The position numbers and the translations under genes were made by a program. The notes beneath the pieces are model-generated. The model saw only the letters and a list, made by a program, of their open reading frames with translations, did no database searches and was not told the DNA's origin. Of a stretch of 39,377 nucleotides of DNA, positions 8,301 to 15,101 are shown piece after piece (the stretch's first letter is position 1; every line of letters begins with the position of its first letter). This DNA comes from Streptomyces cellulosae (GTDB lineage: Bacteria > Actinomycetota > Actinomycetes > Streptomycetales > Streptomycetaceae): assembly GCA_014655195.1 (NCBI GenBank), contig BNBH01000045.1, positions 1 through 39,377 of the forward strand, read 5' to 3'.

Positions 8301-9012
8301 CGCCGCTCTCGATGTCGCCCGAGTCGGTCCCGTCGGAGGGCTCGATGGGCTGCGACGGCTCCTGCCCGACCGGCATGACGGGTACAGCGGCAGGAGACAC
8401 AGAAGCGTCGGAGGAAGCCGTCGCAGGCTTCCCCTCCTCCGCGTCCGCTTCCGGCTGCTGCGGCTCGAACCCACTGCCGACAGGCAGCCGGGGTACGGCG
8501 ACAGGCCCGCCGGAGGGCGGAGGGGGAGGCGTGAACGGCGCACCGGGCGCGGGCGCGGGAGGCGTGAACGGGGCGCCCGGAGCGGGCGCAGGCGGAGGCG
8601 GGGTGAAGGGCGCGCCGGGAGCCGGCGCCGGAGGCGTCGGAAGGGCGGACGGCCCGGAGGCCCCCACGGCATGCGGAGGCGGAGTCAGCCCCGGCAGAGG
8701 CGGAACGGCCCCGGCGGACAGCGACGAAGAACTCCCCGAAGCCCCCGAACCAGCGGAACCCGCAGACGAACCGGACGAGCCACCGGAACCGGACCCGGAG
8801 TCGGAGTCGGAACTAGGGGTGGAACCGGAGGAACCGGAGGAACCGGCGGCCGAAGCCGACGAAGAAGCCTCCGAGGCGTTCTGCGTGTACCAGGCCGGCG
8901 GCGCGTAGTCGATGGTGAACTCGCCCGTCGTCTCGACGGCGGACTCCGCGTCGGGCTGGTCATCGCCGGGGGTCGCCCAGCTCCCGTGCGTACCGTCCCG
9001 ATCGCTGCTCAC
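5380..9012 (-). CDS. Giant ParA/MinD-like ATPase of the type VII locus (EspI-like)
   Basis: 1210-residue cytoplasmic protein. Residues about 805-1070 form a MinD/ParA ATPase: deviant Walker A KGGVGKTT (near 812), then LAIDANPDAGTLGRR, VILTDSGTG and a switch-like block. About 800 residues precede it: a Ser/Pro/Ala stretch, a strongly acidic block with repeats of PSGDEPEDS type (about 30 bp each, near 7800-7910), and a Pro/Gln/Gly block with repeats containing GYGFP. The C-terminal 150 residues are PGQP and QQAP repeats. GTG 9012 is preferred over an in-frame GTG at 9036 because AGGAGG sits 4-5 nt before it. Mycobacterial EspI has a similar Pro-rich plus MinD-like plan and sits in ESX-1, so an ESX regulatory or positioning role is inferred. 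It is last in the eccE arm. Confidence 0.88.
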   Translation of the reverse strand: MSSDRDGTHGSWATPGDDQPDAESAVETTGEFTIDYAPPAWYTQNASEASSSASAAGSSGSSGSTPSSDSDSGSGSGGSSGSSAGSAGSGASGSSSSLSAGAVPPLPGLTPPPHAVGASGPSALPTPPAPAPGAPFTPPPPAPAPGAPFTPPAPAPGAPFTPPPPPSGGPVAVPRLPVGSGFEPQQPEADAEEGKPATASSDASVSPAAVPVMPVGQEPSQPIEPSDGTDSGDIESGATIRFSAAALKREIAERDAAAEAEKAEAEKVQEEAAEEVSSGDEDGAESESESDSRSDVDIDSHTDSSDASVDPVVAEDDASDDSSESGESADEPDALDVDSFGPDDVESAAAGDEGDEDDVPTASQDENEAADEPQDAVPSDDEPEDSIPSGDEPEDSVPAGDKPEDSVPAGADEQDDGPEDAVPASVDAPQAPTAPPAFPSAPPAGGDWSVQPPQPQAPEAAAPAPQPPFQPQAPQPAPAAWNPPPVPPAQPAAAAQQPPQAPTPPAPPTGYGFPPTGPTQPPAQQPGYGFPQPTAEPSAPAAQQPPQAPTPPAPPTGYGFPPTGPTQPPAQQPGYGFPQPTAEPSAPAAQQPPQAPTPPAPPTGYGFPPTGPAQPQSQPEAQPGYGFPQPPAQPQPQSGAPATPPAGYGFPQPGPAAGAPGAPTPPAQPSGYGFPQQPTPPAQPQPQHAQQPHPGIPPQAQPPQVPQAPQTAQPQPPQPPVDPRTGTAWPQPVQHDQRQPVNPGAAPLGYTAAVELSSDRLLNSKKQKAKSSRPAAGGSRFKLGGKKEEAERQRKLDLIRTPVLSCYRIAVISLKGGVGKTTTTTALGATLASERQDKILAIDANPDAGTLGRRVRRETGATIRDLVQAIPYLNSYMDIRRFTSQAPSGLEIIANDVDPAVSTTFNDEDYRRAIDVLGKQYPVILTDSGTGLLYSAMRGVLDLADQLIIISTPSVDGASSASTTLDWLSAHGYADLVSRSLTVISGVRETGKMIKVEDIVSHFETRCRGVIVVPFDEHLAAGAEVDLDMMRPKVREAYFNLAAMVAEDFVRHQQSHGLWTSDGNPPPVAAPPMPGQPVPGQPYPGQPVPGQPVPGQPAPGPYVPGQVVPGQPGAYPQQQPQPPQHPQQAPQQPQQAPQQPQQAPQNPQAPQAPQPHPGQPYAQPGQPGQTGHPQQPGQPGQPGYPAQPPAQPGQQPQPGQQPYPPYPGQQ
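7180..7530 (-). repeat. 141-bp in-frame tandem repeat (about 2.5 copies)
   Basis: Copies at 7180-7320 and 7321-7461 differ at only three positions by eye; a third partial copy runs 7462 to about 7530. Each encodes a 47-residue Pro-rich unit with GYGFPP and GYGFPQP motifs. The near-identity suggests recent duplication or ongoing homogenisation. Confidence 0.9.
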
Positions 9013-9096
9013 AGTTCCTCCTGGTTGGTCGAGCACCCTTGTGCCGTGCTGGGGGCGACCATCTGCCCTCCCCGTCAGGACGCCCGTACCCGTACG

Positions 9097-9120
9097 ACAG
9101 GTTCTGGCACAGGTTCTGGC
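9097..9120. repeat. 12-bp perfect tandem repeat in the leader of the ParA/MinD-like gene
   Basis: ACAGGTTCTGGC occurs twice back to back in the 270-bp gap between the 272-residue gene and the ParA/MinD-like gene. A TAGGCT -10-like hexamer lies upstream on the minus strand, without a convincing -35. Repeat pairs like this are often protein-binding sites. Nothing else gene-like was seen in 9013-9282. Confidence 0.5.
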
Positions 9121-9282
9121 GTCACACCGGTACCAGCCTAATCACCACGACGCTCCCCCCGGGAGGCCCGCCCTCCGGGAACCCGGACGAAAGCACGCCG
9201 ACCGCGACGAACTCCCCCAAGGGAAAAGGCGCTGATCACGCGCCGCCCCCGGGCCACGGGAGTCCTGCTGAACGTCCGGACG

Positions 9283-10101
9283 TCAGTCCATCCGCCGAGG
9301 CGTACCGAGCAACCCCACTTCCGCGTCGGTCGGCTGCGTCGTCACGTACTGCCGGTCGCGGTCGGAGCACCACAGGGTGACACCGTCGACGAGGGTCGGC
9401 AGGGCGTCGATGTCGGCGCGGGGCAAGCCCATGGTGCGCCCCAGTTCGGCGGACTCGTCAGGAGATATCCGTTGAACGCCCACAAGCCGGGCCTGCCGCA
9501 CCAGCCGGGGCGCGACAGGGCTGAGGTAGGGCAGCAGGGTCAGCACCGACTGCCAGGGTCCGGACACCACGCGCCCCCGCGGAGGCCGCATGCCGCAGTC
9601 CCGCACCACCAGCACCGGGGTGCCGGCCGAGGCGCCCTGCGGGGGCACGCGCCCCACGTCGTACACCGAAAGCCCGTTCTGGCCGCCGCCCATGGCGTGC
9701 ATCATCTGCGTCCAGGCCTGGGGCCGGCCGGTCTCCACGGCCACCCGCGCGCCGGTCGCAGCGGCCCGCAGCGCGAGCACCTGGGCGGTCCACAGACCGC
9801 CGATGAGCACGACGTCGTACGGCGTGGGCCGGTTCAACCCGAGGACCGCGGGCTGTCCTTGGGCGTCCACACCGATGACGACACCGTCGTCCCCGATGGG
9901 CAGCGCGAGGCCGTCCAGGTCGTCCGCGGACAGGGTGTGCCGACCATGGCGAGGCCCGAACAACCCGAAGCCGAAACGCAACGCGCCACGCGCCCGCCGC
10001 CCACCGGCGTCCGGGACGGCCAGCCCGTCACCCGCCGCCGCACCCGGCGGCACGCCGTAGTTGCCGGGCCCCTGCGGGCTCTGCGTCGTCATGGCCGTCA
10101 C
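9283..10101 (-). CDS. Type VII locus protein of unknown function
   Basis: 272-residue protein, not recognised as a named family. GTG 10101 overlaps the eccE stop (GTGA) and has GGAGG 6 nt upstream; a second in-frame ATG three codons later is possible. The first 45 residues are Gly/Pro/Ala-rich and basic. The rest looks like a soluble alpha/beta fold with hydrophobic strands such as YDVVLIGGLW, GARVAVET and GTPVLVVRDCG. No membrane segment, signal peptide or P-loop is visible. Its position between eccE and the ParA/MinD-like gene, with translational coupling to eccE, suggests a cytoplasmic accessory role at the secretion complex; that is inference from context only. Confidence 0.8.
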   Translation of the reverse strand: MTAMTTQSPQGPGNYGVPPGAAAGDGLAVPDAGGRRARGALRFGFGLFGPRHGRHTLSADDLDGLALPIGDDGVVIGVDAQGQPAVLGLNRPTPYDVVLIGGLWTAQVLALRAAATGARVAVETGRPQAWTQMMHAMGGGQNGLSVYDVGRVPPQGASAGTPVLVVRDCGMRPPRGRVVSGPWQSVLTLLPYLSPVAPRLVRQARLVGVQRISPDESAELGRTMGLPRADIDALPTLVDGVTLWCSDRDRQYVTTQPTDAEVGLLGTPRRMD

Positions 10102-11414
10102 CGGGCACCTCCGAGCGGCAAAGTGGCGAGCACGCCGGGCAGTTGCTCCCGGTCGAGCCGGGTCAGCGCGGCGCCCGCGTCACGGGCGGCCGCCTCCAAC
10201 GCGCGCCGGGCCCCGGTCAGTTCCTCGGCGCTGCGTCCGGTCACCCGGAGGTGGCCGGTCAGCGACATCTCGCGCCGGTCGCCGGGGGAGAGGGTGAGGC
10301 TGATCGTGGTGGCGAGCGCGTGCACGCCGGTGACCCGGGCGACGAACTGGTGCAGGGACGCACCCTGAGCGCCGCCCAGGGAGGGCCACTTGCGGATCCA
10401 GTAGGTGGTGTGCCGCCGGTTGTCGCAACGCCAGCTGCGGCTGGACTCCTCGGTACGCCGCTCCCGCCGGTCGGCCCGCCCCGCCTCGGCGGTCACCAGA
10501 GGATTGGCGCAGGCGGAGGTGGCGACGGCGGAGATCAGCTCCTCCTCGTCGAGCACCGTCGCACGGAACCCGGCGCCGGTCAGCCGGCTGGCCAGGTGGT
10601 CGGCGACGCGCACGACGCACTTCTGCGCGCCGTGCAGCCCGCCACCCCGGGCGGCCACGGCCTCCGGGCACAGCTCGGGGTCCAGCTTCAGCGCGATCCA
10701 GGTGATGCGCACCGCGGGAGCGCCGGTCTGCGCCTGCAGCGGCGCGTAGTTGGTGACGGCGACCGACTGCGGCGGCAGATGCAACGCGGGCGCGGGCTGG
10801 GTGTGCAGCACCACCTGCGCCGACTCCAGCCGGATACCGTCCACTTCGAGAGCGTCCCGCACCAGCGCCAACGGCAACGGCCGCCGGCTCCGCTCGGCCC
10901 GCAACGCGGTGGCGTCGGCCTCCACCTGCACCACAGCGGTGACAAAGGTCCCGTCCCCGACGATCCCGACGGGGCGGCGGTCACGTACGCCGTAGGAGGA
11001 GGTGCGCAGGGCCGGATCGCACTCCACCGCCGGGGCCAGCCCCGGCTCCGTCTCGGGGGGCAGCTCCAGCTTCGCGGCGATCCTCCTGCGGGAACGCAGA
11101 GCCTGGCGTGTGGCGATCCACTCGTGCAGTGAACGGCCGCGTCGGCGGACGACGGCCAGGAGCACCAGGAGCACGGCGACGGCGACGGCGGGCACGAGCG
11201 CCAACGGGCCGATCGCCCACCCCGTGAGAGAGGCGGCCGCAGCGAGTTCCAGCAGTACGAGCCGTTGCAGCCGGAACGAACCCGGCTTGCCGGCACGCAC
11301 TTTCAGGTGAACGCCGTCACGCGCGGCCCTCGGTCGTGTCGCTCCTGCCGTGGCCTCCCCGGAGCCGTCCGCCCGGACCCGGCCACGACGTGCCGTCCGT
11401 GTCCCGGAAGCCAT
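10098..11414 (-). CDS. eccE: Type VII secretion protein EccE
   Basis: 438-residue membrane component of the ESX secretion complex; in mycobacterial complexes EccE sits at the periphery of the EccBCD ring. The N-terminal 45 residues are basic, followed by two closely spaced hydrophobic segments (about 51-68 and 69-89, including LVPAVAVAVLLVLLAVV). A soluble domain follows, containing VGIVGDGTFVTAVVQVEAD, which is typical of the EccE core. ATG 11414 starts the minus arm and faces eccB across a 204-bp divergent spacer. The stop overlaps the next gene by 4 bp. The family call rests on topology, the VGIVGDG-type core and context. Confidence 0.85.
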   Translation of the reverse strand: MASGTRTARRGRVRADGSGEATAGATRPRAARDGVHLKVRAGKPGSFRLQRLVLLELAAAASLTGWAIGPLALVPAVAVAVLLVLLAVVRRRGRSLHEWIATRQALRSRRRIAAKLELPPETEPGLAPAVECDPALRTSSYGVRDRRPVGIVGDGTFVTAVVQVEADATALRAERSRRPLPLALVRDALEVDGIRLESAQVVLHTQPAPALHLPPQSVAVTNYAPLQAQTGAPAVRITWIALKLDPELCPEAVAARGGGLHGAQKCVVRVADHLASRLTGAGFRATVLDEEELISAVATSACANPLVTAEAGRADRRERRTEESSRSWRCDNRRHTTYWIRKWPSLGGAQGASLHQFVARVTGVHALATTISLTLSPGDRREMSLTGHLRVTGRSAEELTGARRALEAAARDAGAALTRLDREQLPGVLATLPLGGAR

Positions 11415-11618
11415 CAGCCCATCCCCCGTTCACTCACCGCCGGCAGGAATTCCGGCACCGCACCAGGCCCTTGAGGGCTCAGGAACCCTACCCGCTCCGC
11501 AAGTCACCCTGCGTACCAGGCATAGTAGGGGGCCGGTCCGACAGCGGCGGGCAGGGGACAGCGGCCCCTGCGCCTCCTGGGCGGGACTCGGGCGGAACAC
11601 GGGGAGAGACACGCATCC
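11415..11618. promoter_or_regulatory. Divergent eccE/eccB control region
   Basis: 204-bp spacer between head-to-head eccE and eccB. Promoters for both arms are expected here. A CATAGT-like -10 for the plus strand lies at 11521-11526, but no good -35 is visible, and no convincing minus-strand promoter was found. No ORF or repeat of note. Confidence 0.4.
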
Positions 11619-13154
11619 ATGGCATCTCGGCGGGACCAGCTCAACGCCTACACCTTCGCGAAGCGCCGCTTGCTCGCGGCCTTCGTCCAGTCGACCCCCC
11701 AGGGTTCGGAAGAGGGAGCGCCGCGCCCGCTGCGGGGCGTCGTGCCCGGGCTCATCATCGGGGTGATCGTCATGGCCGTGTTCGGCGCCTGGGGCATGTT
11801 CAAGCCCGCAGCGCCCAAGGGCTGGGACGTCCCGAACGAGAAGGTGATCATCGCCAGCAAGTCGACCACCCGGTACGTCGTCCTCAAGACGGGTGACAAG
11901 GTTCAGTTGCACCCGGTGCTCAACATGGCCTCCGCCAAGCTTCTCCTGGCACCCGGAAAGGGCGACGTCGTCACCGTCAGCGAGTCGCTCCTGGACAGCG
12001 GGAAAATCCAGCACGGTCCCACCATCGGCATTCCGTACGCCCCCGACCGCCTGCCCTCCGACAAGGAGGCGGGAGCCGCGAAGCGGTGGGTCGTGTGCGA
12101 GCGCCCCACCGCCGGCGGCGGGTCCGTCCAGAAGGCCGCGCTGGTCCTGGCCGACCGCGAGAAGAAACTGACCGAGGGAAAGTGGCGACTGAGGGATGGT
12201 CAGCTGCTGTACGTCACGGACCCCGACGGCCACCGCTTCGTCGTGGACGCGGGCGGCACCGCGTACCGGGTCGACGAACTGGACACCGGGGACGACCTGG
12301 AACTGCTGCTCCGCACGGTCGTCGGCTCCGGCCGCGAGCCCCAGCGGGTCTCCAAGGAATGGCTCGCCACTCTGCACGAAGGCGACCCGGTGACCTTCCC
12401 GGAGATCGACGGGGTCCCCGGCGACCCCGCGGACGCCCCAGGTCAGCTCGACGCGTCGGCGAACCGGGTCGGCACCGTGCTCAAGGCGTTCGACAACGAC
12501 AAGGAGCAGTACTACGTCGTGCTGCCCGGCCGGGTCGCACCGGTCTCCGCGTTCGTCGCCCAGCTCCTGCTGTTCAGCAAGGACCTGGCCCAGGTCGGAC
12601 AGGCCGGGCAGGCGCTCGAGACGAGCCCAGGAGCCATCGTTCCCGGCCAGCCCTTCGGCACGGAGCACGACTGGCCCACCGGCACGCCCCGTCCGGTCAA
12701 CGAGGCCTCGCACGCCGAGGGAAGCCGTAACACGGTCTGCAACGTCCTGCGGGACGTCGGCGACAAGGGTGCGACGACGCTCAGCACCTGGGCGGGCACG
12801 GACTTCCCCGCCGACCTCCCCACCGGGTCCTCCAGCGCCTATGTCACCCCGGGTTCCGGTCAGCTTTTCCGCCAGTTCCAAGGCAAGGCGACCGAGGCAG
12901 GCCCCGTCTTCCTGGTGACCGACACCGGCCTGCGTTACGTGCTGCAGTCCAACGCGGACAGCGCCACCGACGACGCCGGCATCGGTATGTCGGCCGAAGA
13001 GCGCAAGCAGTTGGAGCAGGAGGCCCAGCAGGCCCAGACCCGCCTCGGCTACGCCGACGTGGACCCCGCGCCGATCCCCGCCGCGTGGTCCACGTTCCTG
13101 CCCACCGGCCCTCGCCTGTCCACGGCAGCGGCACGCCAGCCGCAGGGCTCGTAG
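11619..13154 (+). CDS. eccB: Type VII secretion protein EccB
   Basis: 511-residue bitopic membrane protein of the ESX complex, whose large extracytoplasmic domain forms the outer part of the channel. The start MASRRDQLNAYTFAKRR and the basic stretch are diagnostic for EccB N-termini. One membrane helix follows (about residues 41-61), then a long extracellular domain of repeated beta/alpha units with family phrases such as YVVLPGRVAPVSAFVAQLLL and TDTGLRYVLQSN. The last residues are Gln-rich and hydrophilic. It is first in the plus arm, with GGGGAGAG about 11 nt upstream, and is followed 14 nt later by mycP. Length is normal for actinobacterial EccB (about 480-510). Confidence 0.96.
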   Translation: MASRRDQLNAYTFAKRRLLAAFVQSTPQGSEEGAPRPLRGVVPGLIIGVIVMAVFGAWGMFKPAAPKGWDVPNEKVIIASKSTTRYVVLKTGDKVQLHPVLNMASAKLLLAPGKGDVVTVSESLLDSGKIQHGPTIGIPYAPDRLPSDKEAGAAKRWVVCERPTAGGGSVQKAALVLADREKKLTEGKWRLRDGQLLYVTDPDGHRFVVDAGGTAYRVDELDTGDDLELLLRTVVGSGREPQRVSKEWLATLHEGDPVTFPEIDGVPGDPADAPGQLDASANRVGTVLKAFDNDKEQYYVVLPGRVAPVSAFVAQLLLFSKDLAQVGQAGQALETSPGAIVPGQPFGTEHDWPTGTPRPVNEASHAEGSRNTVCNVLRDVGDKGATTLSTWAGTDFPADLPTGSSSAYVTPGSGQLFRQFQGKATEAGPVFLVTDTGLRYVLQSNADSATDDAGIGMSAEERKQLEQEAQQAQTRLGYADVDPAPIPAAWSTFLPTGPRLSTAAARQPQGS

Positions 13155-13168
13155 CGGAGGGCACCACG

Positions 13169-14440
13169 ATGCGACACACACGCCCGCCCCTCCTCCGTGC
13201 GGCGACCGCGGCCACCGTCCTGCTGACGTGCCTCGCGAGCTCCGTGGCCTTCGCGTCACCGTCCTCCGCGGAGAACTTCTCCGGCCAGTGCGAGTACCCC
13301 AACGCCCGTTATCCGGGGCGCCCTTGGACGCTCCAGCGGGTCCAGCTCGACGAGCTGTGGAGCCAGTCCAGGGGCAAGGGCGTCCGGGTCGCCGTCATCG
13401 ACACCGGTGTGGACGTGCGACACCCGCAGCTGAAAGACGCGGTGGACACGAAGAGCGGCGGCAACTTCCTGCCCAAGGGCCTCAAGGACGACAACGGCGA
13501 CCCCGTGGAGCGGGGCAGCGAGAAGGGCACCACCGACCCGGTCGGCCACGGCACGAAGGTCGCCGGCATCATCGCGGCCCGCCCCGCGTCCGGCACCGGC
13601 TTCGTCGGTCTGGCTCCTGAAGCCACTGTCATCCCGATCACGCAGAACGACGCGGAGGGTCACGGCGACACCAGCTCCCTCGCCCAGGCGATCCGCCACG
13701 CCATCGATGCGAAGGCGGGTGTCATCAACATCTCCCAGGACACCTCCGACGCCGCCAAGCCCTCCCCGGACCTGGAAGCAGCCGTGAACTTGGCGCTGGA
13801 GCACGAGATCGTCGTCGTCGCCTCGGCGGGCAACGACGGAGCGGGCGGCAACGTCAAGAAGACCTACCCCGCCTCCTTCGAGGGCGTTCTCGCCGTCGCC
13901 GCCTCGGACCGCAACAACGAGCGCGCGCCCTTCTCCCAGTCCGGCGACTTCGTCGACGTGGCAGCACCCGGCGTCGACATGATCTCCACGGTCCCGCGCG
14001 GAGGTCACTGTGCGGACAACGGCACCAGCTTCTCGGCGCCCTACGTCGCGGCGGTGGCGGCCCTCATCAAGGCCAAGCACCCCGACTGGACACAGCGGCA
14101 GGTCGTCGCGCAGATCGAACAGACCGCGGAACGCACCATCGCCGGCCGGGACCGCCTGGTCGGCTGGGGAGTGGTCGACCCCGTGCGCGCGCTCACCGAG
14201 GACGACCGGCCGGTCGAATCTCCCCGCCCCCAGGAGGGCCTGGTCAGGGCCGAGGCCCCTGCCGCCGCCCCGCTGCCTCTCGGAGAGACCGCCGATGAAC
14301 GCAACGCCCGTCTGGCGACCTACGCGACCGTCGGCGCGGTGATTCTGGTCGCGGGTCTCGGCGGGGCCGCGGTCGCGATACGGGACGCACGCAGACGCGC
14401 TCGCGGGAGGGAGAGGCACGGAGAGCACGCCGCGAGGTGA
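13169..14440 (+). CDS. mycP: Mycosin serine protease (type VII-associated, MycP-like)
   Basis: 423-residue subtilisin-family (S8) protease of the mycosin type, anchored on the outer face of the membrane. The catalytic triad is visible: D78 in AVIDTG, H127 in GHGTKVAG, S287 in NGTSFSAPYVAA. A signal peptide (residues 1 to about 33) opens the protein. The C-terminus has one membrane helix (TYATVGAVILVAGLGGAAVAI) followed by a basic tail. ATG 13169 was chosen because GGAGG lies 8 nt upstream and it begins the signal peptide; a longer reading into eccB lacks support. In mycobacteria, mycosins are needed for ESX complex stability and one cleaves the substrate EspB; a similar role is inferred from linkage to eccB. 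Confidence 0.95.
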   Translation: MRHTRPPLLRAATAATVLLTCLASSVAFASPSSAENFSGQCEYPNARYPGRPWTLQRVQLDELWSQSRGKGVRVAVIDTGVDVRHPQLKDAVDTKSGGNFLPKGLKDDNGDPVERGSEKGTTDPVGHGTKVAGIIAARPASGTGFVGLAPEATVIPITQNDAEGHGDTSSLAQAIRHAIDAKAGVINISQDTSDAAKPSPDLEAAVNLALEHEIVVVASAGNDGAGGNVKKTYPASFEGVLAVAASDRNNERAPFSQSGDFVDVAAPGVDMISTVPRGGHCADNGTSFSAPYVAAVAALIKAKHPDWTQRQVVAQIEQTAERTIAGRDRLVGWGVVDPVRALTEDDRPVESPRPQEGLVRAEAPAAAPLPLGETADERNARLATYATVGAVILVAGLGGAAVAIRDARRRARGRERHGEHAAR

Positions 14441-14543
14441 CGAAGACCTCAGACACGGCCCGCACTTCATGGCCCGCCTACGGTTCCGCCGGGCGGGGGA
14501 GCGAAACTCGGCCAGATGTCAGGGGGGAGCGCGGATATGGCAG

Positions 14544-14572
14544 TTGGGACTGTCAGCACCCGTTACTAGAGT
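14544..14572 (+). promoter_or_regulatory. Probable promoter for the substrate gene cluster
   Basis: TTGGGA (14544-14549), a 17-nt spacer, then TAGAGT (14567-14572): close to the Streptomyces housekeeping consensus. Predicted start near 14579 would give an 85-nt leader to the GTG at 14664. It lies in the 223-bp gap after mycP, suggesting the downstream substrate genes are transcribed separately from eccB-mycP. Confidence 0.6.
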
Positions 14573-14663
14573 GGTCCGAAGCGGTTGAGATCGTTCAAAG
14601 GTGTGTCCACGCAGGACGGGGCGCAGAACCGACCGCGCAACGGGGAAAACGGGGAGGAATGCA

Positions 14664-15101
14664 GTGGGGCTTCCTGACGAGACGGGCAGGGGCGCCGCGG
14701 ACCTACGGCGCGGCGTCATGGCACTGTCCACGTTCAAGAAGCGCGTGGACGACTTGCTGACCGCCTTCGAGGAGTCGCCGGGCGGGCCGTCCAAGGTCGG
14801 ATCCCACGAGCTGCCGGCCAACGTCTTCGGCAGCGGCGCCTTTCCGGAGGGCAAACGGCTGCACCTGGAGTACGAGCGCGTTCACGAGCGGATCACCGCG
14901 CTGTCCAAGCAACTGGGCCTGCAACTGGAGGCCATGCGCATCGCCGTGCACGGTGTGGACGTCACCTTCGACAACCTCGAAGAGGAACAGCGCCGGCGCT
15001 TCCACGAGATCCGGCTCCAGGTGAACCAGACGCGTGAGGAAATGCTGGACCACCAGGTCAAGAGGGGCAACCGAGCCGACCACACCGACGCGGGGTACTG
15101 A
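14664..15101 (+). CDS. Small helical protein paired with the WXG candidate substrate
   Basis: 145-residue protein, not a recognised family. GTG 14664 is preferred because GGGGAGG ends 6 nt upstream; longer readings lack a binding site. After a short Gly/Arg-rich lead it is almost entirely amphipathic helix: STFKKRVDDLLTAFEES, EYERVHERITALSKQLGLQLEAM, then EEEQRRRFHEIRLQVNQTREEML, suggesting a coiled coil. No tryptophan, signal peptide or membrane segment is present. Its stop overlaps the next start by 1 bp (TGATG), so the two proteins are likely made together. Size, helicity and coupling resemble small WXG100-like partners of large type VII substrates. A chaperone or partner role is inference. 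Confidence 0.78.
   Translation: MGLPDETGRGAADLRRGVMALSTFKKRVDDLLTAFEESPGGPSKVGSHELPANVFGSGAFPEGKRLHLEYERVHERITALSKQLGLQLEAMRIAVHGVDVTFDNLEEEQRRRFHEIRLQVNQTREEMLDHQVKRGNRADHTDAGY

Noticed and set aside
13085..13168. N-terminal extension of the first mycosin into eccB
   Set aside because: It places extra residues before a clear signal peptide; ATG 13169 has a ribosome-binding site.
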